Assembly (NCBI GenBank): GCA_020425885.1
Contig: JAGQRA010000061.1
Coordinates: forward strand, 1 to 9,445
Source of the DNA: Planctomycetota bacterium
GTDB taxonomy: Bacteria; Planctomycetota; UBA1135; UBA2386
Reading direction: 5' to 3'
Length of the DNA: 9,445 nt
Notes under the pieces: generated by a model
Databases searched by the model: none
Told to the model about the DNA's origin: nothing
What the model saw: only the letters and a program-made list of their open reading frames with translations
In this document: positions 1-8,551 of the stretch, piece by piece
How positions within the stretch are numbered: the stretch's first letter is position 1
How the letters are laid out: each line of letters opens with the position of its first letter
Made by a program: the position numbers and the translations under genes

Positions 1-1
1 C

Positions 2-616
2 CCGGATGCCACCGCCACCGAGGCCCGACTGGCCGGAGCTCACGTGCTCAGCCACCCCTTCAATCTCGGCTACGGCAACGCGCTGCATACCGGCTACTGC
101 TTCGCCCGCCGACGTGGCTACACCCGGGTCGCCCAGATGGACGCCGACGGCCAACACGACGCCCGCATGCTGCCGCGCCTGTTGGAGGCCCTCGATCGTG
201 GCGCCGACGTGGCCATCGGCTCCCGCTACCTCAACGGCGTGCCGCCGCGCGCGAGCCTGTTCCGTCGGGTCGGCACCCGGCTGTTCTCCTGGATCGCCTC
301 GCGCTGGACCGGGATCCGGATCACCGACCCGACCAGCGGCTTCCAGGGACTGTCGGCGCGGGCGCTGGCGCACCTTGCCAACGACGGTTTCCCCGAGGAC
401 TACCCGGACGCCGACGTCCTCGTCGGCCATGCCCGCTCCGGCATGCGCATCGTCGAGGTGCCGGTGACCATGTACGAACGCAAGGGTGGCGTGTCGATGC
501 ACCGGGGTGCCCGCATCGCCTATTACGGTTACAAGATGCTCGTGACCCTGCTGCTGCTCCCCGTCCGACGCCCGACTCCGCTGCGCGACCGCGATACCGT
601 GGCGAGGGTGCCGTGA
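2..616 (+). CDS. Glycosyltransferase family 2, dolichyl/polyprenyl-phosphate sugar synthase-like (5' truncated by window edge)
   Basis: The frame is open from the first bases and the start codon lies upstream of the window, so this is the C-terminal 204 residues. Seen: HPFNLGYGNAL near the left edge, the metal/nucleotide-sugar motif MDADGQH (about residues 46-52 of the fragment), GSRYLNG, and DPTSGFQGLS followed by FPEDYPDADVL. These are hallmarks of the GT-A fold GT2 enzymes related to dolichyl-phosphate mannose/glucose synthases. The family moves a sugar from a nucleotide donor to a polyprenyl phosphate or a related acceptor at the cytoplasmic face of the membrane. The missing part would carry the N-terminal VVDDGS-type strand, of which only the trailing ...DATA remains. 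The usual multi-helix C-terminal membrane domain is absent. The ending has only one short hydrophobic stretch (MLVTLLLLPV), and the following DUF2304 protein may supply membrane anchoring. The stop overlaps the next start. The exact sugar and acceptor cannot be read from the sequence. Confidence 0.92.
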   Translation, partial: PDATATEARLAGAHVLSHPFNLGYGNALHTGYCFARRRGYTRVAQMDADGQHDARMLPRLLEALDRGADVAIGSRYLNGVPPRASLFRRVGTRLFSWIASRWTGIRITDPTSGFQGLSARALAHLANDGFPEDYPDADVLVGHARSGMRIVEVPVTMYERKGGVSMHRGARIAYYGYKMLVTLLLLPVRRPTPLRDRDTVARVP

Positions 617-1077
617 TCGGATCGATGTCGCCGACCATGGCCTCGATCGCGTCGCCGCTCGTCGCCATGGACCTCGAACCGTTGCCCGAACGTCAACGCG
701 TCACGGCCATCATCGTCGCCGTCGGCGTGCTGCTCCTCGTGCTGGAGCTGGTGCGGCGCCGCAAGCTCCGTGAGGAGTACTCGTGGGTCTGGGCGTTGAC
801 CGGCGCGGCGCTGATCGTGCTGGCCACGAACCACGATCTGCTGGACCTGCTGAGCCGGTGGATCGGCGCCGCCAGCCCGGTCTCGACGCTGTTCTTCGGC
901 GCCTTCATGTTCCTGCTCGCCCTCGCGCTGCAGTTCTCGGTGCGGCTCAGCCGCCTGACCCATCGCAACCGGACCCTGGCCCAACGCCTGGCACTGCTCG
1001 AGGAAGAGGTCGCGCAAATGCGCGGCGATCGTCAGGCACCGCGCAAGGCGAATCCGGGCCGCGACGAAGTCGCCTGA
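613..1077 (+). CDS. DUF2304 family small membrane protein
   Basis: A 154-residue protein with hydrophobic segments at about residues 31-48, 57-71 and 90-108, separated by the conserved-looking basic/acidic patch RRRKLREEYS, then a charged C-terminal helix (about 111-138) that looks like a short coiled coil. This layout and the SRLTHRNRTLAQRLALLEEE tail match DUF2304 proteins, which are often encoded directly after GT2 glycosyltransferases. Their biochemical role is unknown; a membrane partner or anchor for the glycosyltransferase is an inference from context. I chose the GTG at 613 because its first bases overlap the upstream stop (GTGA) and a GAGG stretch lies five bases before it. An in-frame ATG at 667 would give 136 residues, closer to the first membrane segment and to the usual family length. 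The stop shares one base with the next gene's ATG. Confidence 0.85.
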   Translation: MIGSMSPTMASIASPLVAMDLEPLPERQRVTAIIVAVGVLLLVLELVRRRKLREEYSWVWALTGAALIVLATNHDLLDLLSRWIGAASPVSTLFFGAFMFLLALALQFSVRLSRLTHRNRTLAQRLALLEEEVAQMRGDRQAPRKANPGRDEVA

Positions 1078-1570
1078 TGAGCGAACGTGACGCCGCCGAC
1101 GGAAGCCTGGCCGGCGCGATCGCGATCGAGTTCCGCCGGCGGCTGCAGGGTGAGTACGTGCCCCGCATCAGGCAATGCGTCGAGCTGCTCGGCGCGGCAG
1201 TCTGGCAACGCCCGGCAGCCAACTGCAACTCGGTCGCCAACCTCCTGCTCCATCTGACCGGCAACACGCAGCAGTGGATCCAGGCGAACTTCGGCCGGGG
1301 CCAGGACCGGCGCGATCGCCCGGCCGAGTTCGCCGCCGCCACCGGTCCGTCGGGAGCAGCCCTCGTCGATCGGCTCGCCGCCGTGGTCGACGAGGCCTGC
1401 GACGTGATCGACGCCCTCGGCCTCGACGACTGGACCCGGCCGCGCACGGTCCAGGGGCAGTTCACCGAGACCGGGCTGTCTTCGATCCTGCACGTGCTCG
1501 AACACTTCTCGGGCCACGCCGGCCAGATCTACGCGTGGACCAAGCAGGTCACCGGGCGAGACCTCGAGTT

Positions 1571-1583
<13 letters not shown>
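1077..1583 (+). CDS. DinB-like / DUF1572 family protein (putative metal-dependent four-helix-bundle protein)
   Basis: A 168-residue protein. It has the pattern of DinB/DUF1572 proteins: a first helix, then SVANLLLHLTGNTQQWI (His59) and, near the C-terminus, HVLEHFSGHAGQI with His139, His143 and His147. His59 with the His143-x3-His147 pair fits the three-histidine metal site of the DinB fold. Family members include thiol-dependent S-transferases (bacillithiol or mycothiol transferases) and many proteins of unknown function, so no substrate is assigned. The ATG at 1077 overlaps the DUF2304 stop (TGATG), which implies coupled translation; no good ribosome binding site precedes it. A longer in-frame reading upstream (to 783) runs inside DUF2304 and is not family-like. 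The 3' end overlaps the convergent kinase gene by 13 bases. A link to the glycosyltransferase pair is only positional. Confidence 0.87.
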
Positions 1584-3484
<1,901 letters not shown>

Positions 3485-3584
3485 TGCGGTGCGGTTCTTT
3501 CGGCTGCCGGGGGGGCCGCGCGTGAGTCGGCCGCTCTCATCCGGGATCGGCTTGACGAAGCCCCGATGCCACCGCCCGACTCGT

Positions 3585-4055
3585 TCAGCGCCGGTGGTAG
3601 GGGTGTCCGTCGAGCAGCGTGGCGGCACGGTAGAGCTGCTCGGCGACCACGATCCGCACCAACCCGTGCGGCAGCGTCGCCGCCGACAGCGACCAGCGCT
3701 CGGCGGCCTGCTGGCGAAAGGTCGGGTCCAGGCCATCGGCGCCGCCGATGACGAGGGCGATGTCCTGACCCTGGCGCAGCCAGGCCGACAACCTCTTCGC
3801 GACGTCTTCGGTCGACCACGGCTCACCGCGCTCGTCGAGCGCGATGACCCGCGCCGTCTTCGCCACCACCGCCGACAGCCGTTCGGCCTCGATCGCCATC
3901 GATCGCTGCACGGTCGCGCCCGAGCCGCGCGGCGCGGGTTTGACCTCGACGACCTCGAACCCCCACACCCGAGGGAGCCGGCGGACATACTCGGCGGTGC
4001 CTTCGACGACCCAGGCGGGCTGGCGTTGGGACACGGTCAGGAGGCGGATCTTCAT
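3585..4055 (-). CDS. rlmH: 23S rRNA (pseudouridine(1915)-N(3))-methyltransferase RlmH
   Basis: A 156-residue protein, the usual length for RlmH. It begins MKIRLLTVS and carries the SPOUT-fold signatures: IALDERGE (71-78), LVIGGADGLDP (101-111), LPHGLVRIVVAEQLYRA (128-144) and the ending GHPYHRR. The last two blocks form the trefoil-knot SAM site and the near-C-terminal region that contacts rRNA in known RlmH structures. It methylates N3 of pseudouridine 1915 in helix 69 of 23S rRNA on assembled 70S ribosomes. The ATG at 4055 lies 15 bases after the radical SAM stop codon, so the two genes are probably co-transcribed, though no clear Shine-Dalgarno sequence is visible. The frequent partner rsfS (ribosome silencing factor) is not adjacent here. 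All recognisable motifs are intact and the gene looks functional. Confidence 0.97.
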   Translation of the reverse strand: MKIRLLTVSQRQPAWVVEGTAEYVRRLPRVWGFEVVEVKPAPRGSGATVQRSMAIEAERLSAVVAKTARVIALDERGEPWSTEDVAKRLSAWLRQGQDIALVIGGADGLDPTFRQQAAERWSLSAATLPHGLVRIVVAEQLYRAATLLDGHPYHRR

Positions 4056-4070
4056 CGCGGTGCCGGCAAT

Positions 4071-5096
4071 CTACCGAGCCTCGTCGCCGCCGAACAACAG
4101 CTGCTGCGCGCCGGGTCGGCGGAACGGGGATCGCCCGTCGGCCGCCGGCGGGCTCAGGCCGAGCGCTCGCGCCGTGCGTTCGAACAGATCGACGATGACC
4201 TGATAGCGCGGGCCCTGGCCGGCCATCCGCGCATGGAAGCGCGCATCCTTGGCACGACCGCCGCGCATCGCGGCGAGCAGCGACATGACCTTCGCGGCGC
4301 GCAACGGGAACGCCTGCCGCAATCGTTGCGTGAACACCTCCTCGACCTCGGCCGGGACCCGCAGCAGCACGTGGAACGCATGCCTGGCCCCGGCATCGCG
4401 CGCCCGGCGCAGGATCTCGGGCACCTGATGGTCGTTGAGTCCCGGGATCAGCGGTGACACCGACACGCCGGTCGGCACGCCGGCGTCGCTGAGCAGCCGT
4501 ACCGCGGCAAGCCGGCGCGCCGGCGATCCGGCATAGGGTTCGATCCGTCTGGCGTCGGCCTCGTCGGCGAACGGCACGCTGACGAACACGCTCGCCGCCC
4601 CGTGTCGCGCCAGATCCGCCAGCACGTCGACATCGCGCTCGATGAGCGCGCCTTTGGTGATGATGCCGACCGGCTGGCGGTACTCGGCGCACACCTCGAG
4701 GCACCGCCGCGTCAAGCGGTAGCTCGCCTCGAGCGGCTGGTAGCAATCGGTGACGCCTGAGAACACGATGGTCTCGCCGCGCCACGAAGACCGCTGCAGC
4801 CGGCGCCGCAGCAGTTCGGGCGCGTTCTGCTTGACGACGATGCGCCGTTCGAAGTCCGTGCCGGCGCCGAAGCCGAGGTACTGGTGCGTCGGCCGCGCGT
4901 AGCAGTAGGCGCAGCCGTGGAAGCAACCGCGGTACGGGTTCAGCGACCAGCGAAACGGGATGTCAGGGCTGTCGTTCTCGCTGACGATCGTCTTCGCCTC
5001 CTCCTCGAAAACCTCGAGGTCGGCCTCGGGAGCGGGCCCGAGCAACTCGACCCGCGCGGCTTGCCATGGGTTGGGCGGGTTCTCGACGCGACGCAT
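4071..5096 (-). CDS. PA0069 family radical SAM protein (SplB-related, COG1533)
   Basis: A 341-residue protein. The Fe4S4-binding CX3CX2C motif is Cys58, Cys62 and Cys65 in YRGCFHGCAYCYARPTH, preceded by SLNPYRG. It is followed by YLGFGAGTDFERRIVVKQN, FSGVTDCYQPLEASYRLTR and SPLIPGLNDHQ. This set is typical of the PA0069-type radical SAM proteins related to the spore photoproduct lyase group. Members make a 5'-deoxyadenosyl radical from SAM, but the substrate of this subgroup is not established as far as I know, and the lyase's C-terminal catalytic cysteine context cannot be claimed here. I chose the ATG at 5096 (MRRVENPPNP), since the NPPN segment near the N-terminus is family-like. The frame is open back to 5363 but that extension shows no family features. 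It is the first gene of a minus-strand run with rlmH 15 bases downstream, and is divergent from the small gene at 5230. Confidence 0.92.
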   Translation of the reverse strand: MRRVENPPNPWQAARVELLGPAPEADLEVFEEEAKTIVSENDSPDIPFRWSLNPYRGCFHGCAYCYARPTHQYLGFGAGTDFERRIVVKQNAPELLRRRLQRSSWRGETIVFSGVTDCYQPLEASYRLTRRCLEVCAEYRQPVGIITKGALIERDVDVLADLARHGAASVFVSVPFADEADARRIEPYAGSPARRLAAVRLLSDAGVPTGVSVSPLIPGLNDHQVPEILRRARDAGARHAFHVLLRVPAEVEEVFTQRLRQAFPLRAAKVMSLLAAMRGGRAKDARFHARMAGQGPRYQVIVDLFERTARALGLSPPAADGRSPFRRPGAQQLLFGGDEAR

Positions 5097-5229
5097 GTCC
5101 CCATGTTGACGGCAACTCGAGGGCGGCGCCACCACCGGCCGATCAGCGCGATCACGCTCGTCGGGGAAAGTCCCGCTTCGGCAACGCGGCGCCACGATCC
5201 GATAGCACCTGCGGAGACCGAGTCCGACC
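5097..5229. other. Divergent intergenic region between radical SAM gene and small hypothetical gene
   Basis: About 133 bases separating two outward-facing start codons, so it should carry promoters for both directions. I see no convincing sigma-70 -35/-10 pair on either strand. The segment contains a split direct repeat: CGGCAAC plus GCGGCGCCAC occurs at about 5110-5132 (with six extra bases between the parts) and again contiguously at about 5179-5195. This may be chance in GC-rich DNA or a pair of regulator sites. No other structure is evident. Confidence 0.4.
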
Positions 5230-5550
5230 GTGACCCGAACGACACATCGCACCACCGTCGCCGCCAAGGCCTTGCTCTGCATGATGAAGACGCGGCGGCA
5301 CGACCGGGCCGAGAGCGCCCACGAGCGCATCGCCGCGACGATGGCCGCACTCGACACCGTCATCGTTCACCTCCCCGACGACCCGACCGATGACCAGGTC
5401 GCCGAGGTCGACCGCATCGTCACCGCGCTGCGCACCGCGGACGAGTGCCTCGGCAACGGCAACACCCATTCGGGGATCCAGTTGCTCGACCTGGCCAGGG
5501 GCCGGGTGCAACGACTCGCCGAGGCGCTGCTGCCGCATCCCGGTGACTGA
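5230..5550 (+). CDS. Small hypothetical protein, helical, not recognised
   Basis: A 106-residue open frame with codon use matching its neighbours (strong G/C at third positions), which supports real coding. I do not recognise the family. The protein has no signal peptide or membrane segment and is mostly amphipathic helix: an N-terminal basic part with several His and Arg, AHERIAATMAALDTVIVHL, an acidic linker LPDDPTDDQVAEVDRIV, and a C-terminal helix LLDLARGRVQRLAEALL. This would suit a small helical-bundle protein. The start is uncertain. GTG at 5230 gives 106 residues, with a GGAG 13 bases upstream; ATG at 5281 or 5284 would give about 89 or 88 residues, and an AAGG lies 11 bases before 5281. 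The stop codon's final base is the first base of the long palindrome at 5550-5599, and the gene converges on the HEAT-like gene. Confidence 0.6.
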   Translation: MTRTTHRTTVAAKALLCMMKTRRHDRAESAHERIAATMAALDTVIVHLPDDPTDDQVAEVDRIVTALRTADECLGNGNTHSGIQLLDLARGRVQRLAEALLPHPGD

Positions 5551-5599
5551 ACGGTGCCAGGACCGATTCGCACCGGTGCGATTCGGTCCTGGCACCGTT
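5550..5599. repeat. 50-base near-perfect palindrome between convergent genes (bidirectional terminator or REP-like element)
   Basis: Two 25-base arms meet at the centre CACC|GGTG (between 5574 and 5575). Twenty-four of 25 positions pair; the only mismatch is T5567 with T5582. The arms contain ACGGTGCCAGGACCGA and its reverse complement. The element spans exactly from the last base of the plus-strand stop (TGA, 5548-5550) into the minus-strand stop (TTA on plus, 5598-5600). The position suggests a bidirectional transcription terminator. There is no T-tract on either side, so an intrinsic terminator of the classic kind is doubtful. The GGTGCCAGGACC-type core also resembles the GTGCC(A/T)GGCAC-like palindromes that occur as dispersed REP-type repeats in many genomes; this resemblance is from memory and not verified. 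Confidence 0.9.
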
Positions 5600-8441
5600 A
5601 GAACCTCTTCTCCCACTTCGCGCGCTCGTCGAGGTAGTTGGCGATCTGGTCGAGGCCTTGCTGCGCCGCCTTGCGAACGTCGGCGACGTCGTCCTTGAGC
5701 AGATCGAGCAGCGGCGGAGCTGCGTCGCGCACGAACGTGTTGCCGAGCAGCTCGGCTGCGCGCACCCTGACCGTCCAGAAGGGATGGGTGGCCGCGCGCT
5801 CGAGCTGCGGCAGGAAGCGGCCGTCCTTGTTGCCGCTGAAGGAGCCGAGCGCCACATTCATGAGGTCGCCACCGAACTCGGCCATGCGCGGGCTGTCGAC
5901 GATGGCCTTCGCCATGACCACCCGATCGGGCTCGTCGAGGACCTGGAAGACGTCCAGGCAGCGTTCGGCCCGGTGACCGAACCGGAGCACGGCCTTCTGC
6001 GCGTGATCGCGCAGGTCCGGATCGCCGCGCAGTTCGGCCGCGGTGAACGCTTCCTGCGCGATCTCGGCGCGCGGCGAGTCGAGGATCTCACGGATCAGGC
6101 CCTTGCGTTCCGCGCCGGCGACCTGCAGCGCCGCGCGCGCGGCCGCGCCGACGACGATTGGCGGCATCTCGGTCTGACCCAGGCAGCGTCGCAGCATCGG
6201 CAAGGCACTCGCACTTCCGGTGCTGCCGAGCAGCTCGAACAGCCACTGCGTCAGATGGTCCTCGGCGACCAGATCCGTCGAGCTCCTGCTGCGGCCATCG
6301 CCCCAGGGCCCACCGAGCCGCGATTGAATGGCGGCGATCAGCGCCGCCGCGTGCTCATCCCGGACCTGACCTTGGAGAGCCTCCGCGAGCTCCCGCACGA
6401 CGTCGTGCGGCAGCCTCGGCATCAGCTCGAGGAGCGCAGGTAGCTGGCTCACATCGACCTGCCTCGCCTCGGCCATGGCCGCAGCGCGACACTGGTCGAT
6501 CACTACCGACTCGAGCCGCGTCGGCAACTCCGCGAGCCTGATGACTTCGAGCGCGCCGCCCGCCTGCCGGCGAAGGTACGCGATGATCTTGTCGCTGTAG
6601 TTGGAGGTCATCCGCAGCAGGCGAACTGCCGTGCTGACATCGTCGGCCCCGCCTTTGCGATCGAGCCATGCCGCCAGGATCGCCTGGTGCGAGTTCGACA
6701 TCCTCTCCAGTCCGTGGGCGATCCGCAGCGCCTCTTCGGGATGGCGAGCCGCGACCGCCTGCAGCGCATCCGCGTCGCCGGCCAGGATCATGGGCTCGAG
6801 CAACGCCACCGGCATCTCCGGGTGATGCAGGAACACCTGCAACAGACTGCCGTGCCAGTTGTGGCTGACCCCCTGCGGCGGCACCGGCCACTTGCGCGCG
6901 AGCGCCACCAGGTCATCGATAGCCTCACCTGGCGCGCCGCTCCAATCGCGGTCGATCAAGCGCGCGCTCACCTCGTCCCAGCGCCCGCGCGACAACAGAT
7001 GGCGCGCGATCAGACGGTGCCAGGGTCGCCCGCTGTCGCGAACCGCGGCGGCGAGGGGGTACTGACGCTGCGCCGATGCCGACCACGCCGCCATCGCCCG
7101 CGCTTCGGCGTCGACCGGCAGCGCAGACACGAAGTACGTCCACATCGCGGGCGTGCTGGCGGCGTCGACGTTGGCCAGGAACGGTTCGTCGAGTTCTGCC
7201 GGCAGTCGCCAGCCGTGATCGATCATCGCCTGCAGCGCCTTGATCACGTCCGCCCGCAGGTAGTGATCGGCGGTCGGCAGCGCCAGTAGAACGGGCGCCG
7301 CCACTTCGGGGCGACGCCACCATTCGAAGCCGTTGACGAGCGCCTGCAGCCGACTCCGCTCCAGGTTCTGGACGCGCGCGGCCTCCAGCGCAAACGCCCC
7401 GACCCGTACCCACTGTGGGTGCCTGCGCGCGAGATCGGCCACGCGCCATGGAATCAGTCCACGGTCGAGCGACTCGATCGCCTCGAACGCCTCCGCTTCC
7501 TCGACGGCGGCGGCAACGAGCCATTGGAACGTCGCCGCCGCCCGCGTCTCGGGCGCCCCTCGCTGCCGCAGCGCCGACAGGATGTCGACGGCCCACGCCC
7601 GGTCGCAGCCGTTCAGGGCGTCGACCAGGGCTCGACACGCGGGTTCACTGGCATCGCCGAGCAGGCGCTGCGCCAGCTCGCGCGCGGCTACGTCGTCACC
7701 CTGCTTCCCCAACAGGATGGCCAGGGCCACGCCGTGATGTTCCGGAGCTGCGGGCTGCGCGGCGATCCGACGGGCGACCTCGACACCGACACCGGCTTGC
7801 ATCCTCGGCAACCCCATCACGATCGCCGATACGACCGCGGGGTCCGCCGATTCGATCTGTCGCAGCAGCAGCGCGGTGATGCGCGGATCGTCATGGCTTC
7901 GCATCAGGTAGAGGGCGTTGGTGATGCCGAACGCGCCGAGGCTGGGGAAGGCGTACTCGAGGTACGGCACCACGAGGATGCCGAGCGTCTGCAGTTGATC
8001 CCGCGCATCGGCAACCGGATCCTTGGGCGAGCCCTGCTGCCTGGACTGGCTCGGAGCGCCGCTGTCGAGCACCTTGATCAGGCGCATGACCGGGTCTTCG
8101 TAACCCGGCGCAGCGCCACCTTGCACCGGCCTGGGATCATCACGGCCGACGCGGATGCGCCCGTTCTCGTCCATCAGCTCACGGCCGCGCCCCTGGCGCA
8201 TCAGCAACTTCAGCAGCTGCGCCTTGGCCTGGGCGTCGTCACCCTCCGACCCGGCGGCCATCGCGGCGCGGAGTTCGCGTTCGGCTCCGGCCAGGTCACC
8301 CTGGCCCTCGAGGATCTTGGCTGCAGCAAGGTGCTCGTTGATCGACCGCTGCCCCGGCGGTGTCGCCGGCTGCTGCGCCAACGCCAGACCGCCGCAGGAC
8401 AGCACGAACATCGCCGCGCCCGTTCGAAGTGTGTTTCGCAT
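5598..8441 (-). CDS. Large exported HEAT-like alpha-solenoid protein of unknown function
   Basis: A 947-residue protein. It begins with a signal peptide, basic MRNTLR then a hydrophobic core, with a good signal peptidase I site ALA-QQ after residue 22. A Cys16 in VLSC is a poor lipobox, so a lipoprotein is less likely. Residues about 33-90 look like a TPR-type helical pair (AAAKILEGQGDLAGAERELRAAM). The rest is almost wholly alpha-helical with repeated Leu/Ala helices of HEAT type, clearest at the C-terminus: HPFWTVRVRAAELLGNTFV, then LLDLLKDDVADVRKAAQQGL. No catalytic motif is visible, so a protein-protein scaffold in the periplasm or at the cell envelope is an inference. The ATG at 8441 has no Shine-Dalgarno sequence before it, but it starts the signal peptide exactly. 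It is divergent from the gene at 8552 and ends in the palindrome shared with the small gene. Confidence 0.85.
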   Translation of the reverse strand: MRNTLRTGAAMFVLSCGGLALAQQPATPPGQRSINEHLAAAKILEGQGDLAGAERELRAAMAAGSEGDDAQAKAQLLKLLMRQGRGRELMDENGRIRVGRDDPRPVQGGAAPGYEDPVMRLIKVLDSGAPSQSRQQGSPKDPVADARDQLQTLGILVVPYLEYAFPSLGAFGITNALYLMRSHDDPRITALLLRQIESADPAVVSAIVMGLPRMQAGVGVEVARRIAAQPAAPEHHGVALAILLGKQGDDVAARELAQRLLGDASEPACRALVDALNGCDRAWAVDILSALRQRGAPETRAAATFQWLVAAAVEEAEAFEAIESLDRGLIPWRVADLARRHPQWVRVGAFALEAARVQNLERSRLQALVNGFEWWRRPEVAAPVLLALPTADHYLRADVIKALQAMIDHGWRLPAELDEPFLANVDAASTPAMWTYFVSALPVDAEARAMAAWSASAQRQYPLAAAVRDSGRPWHRLIARHLLSRGRWDEVSARLIDRDWSGAPGEAIDDLVALARKWPVPPQGVSHNWHGSLLQVFLHHPEMPVALLEPMILAGDADALQAVAARHPEEALRIAHGLERMSNSHQAILAAWLDRKGGADDVSTAVRLLRMTSNYSDKIIAYLRRQAGGALEVIRLAELPTRLESVVIDQCRAAAMAEARQVDVSQLPALLELMPRLPHDVVRELAEALQGQVRDEHAAALIAAIQSRLGGPWGDGRSRSSTDLVAEDHLTQWLFELLGSTGSASALPMLRRCLGQTEMPPIVVGAAARAALQVAGAERKGLIREILDSPRAEIAQEAFTAAELRGDPDLRDHAQKAVLRFGHRAERCLDVFQVLDEPDRVVMAKAIVDSPRMAEFGGDLMNVALGSFSGNKDGRFLPQLERAATHPFWTVRVRAAELLGNTFVRDAAPPLLDLLKDDVADVRKAAQQGLDQIANYLDERAKWEKRF

Positions 8442-8474
8442 GGTGACATTGACGGCGATTAGGCCACGCCACGT

Positions 8475-8539
8475 GTCATGGGGCTGTGAAACCCGGCGCC
8501 CGATCGGCGCCGCCGCGCCACGTTTGACAACCCCATGAC
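8475..8539. repeat. Imperfect inverted repeat in divergent promoter region (possible operator or symmetric promoter)
   Basis: Arms 8475-8499 and 8515-8539 pair at 21 of 25 positions around a 15-base centre. The outermost nine bases are exact: GTCATGGGG (8475-8483) and CCCCATGAC (8531-8539). The right arm carries a perfect TTGACA (8524-8529) reading rightwards, and the left arm the mirrored TTCACA (8490-8485 on the minus strand) reading leftwards, so each divergent gene has a -35-like element facing it. Neither is followed at 16-18 bases by a good -10 sequence, so a standard sigma-70 promoter is not established. CGCCACGT also occurs twice as a direct repeat (8467-8474 and 8516-8523). A dimeric regulator site is possible. 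Confidence 0.6.
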
Positions 8540-8551
8540 TTCGAACCCGGG

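Noticed and set aside
3485..3988. N-terminal extension of the kinase frame upstream of 3484
   Set aside because: It overlaps rlmH in another frame, and its translation is Arg/Ser-rich low-complexity sequence. The ATG at 3484 gives a normal kinase N-terminus.
5097..5363. Upstream extension of the radical SAM frame
   Set aside because: The added residues have no family-like sequence and would run across the divergent spacer into the small plus-strand gene. The ATG at 5096 fits the family N-terminus.
7014..7024. ACGGTGCCAGG inside the HEAT-like gene, identical to the start of the palindrome arm at 5551
   Set aside because: It has no inverted partner nearby and encodes part of a normal stretch of the protein (PWHR), so it is probably a chance match rather than another repeat copy.
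7419..8462. 347-codon plus-strand open frame over the HEAT-like gene's 5' half
   Set aside because: It is the antisense shadow of a gene with a signal peptide and helical repeats. Its translation is rich in Arg, Gln and His and lacks motifs.
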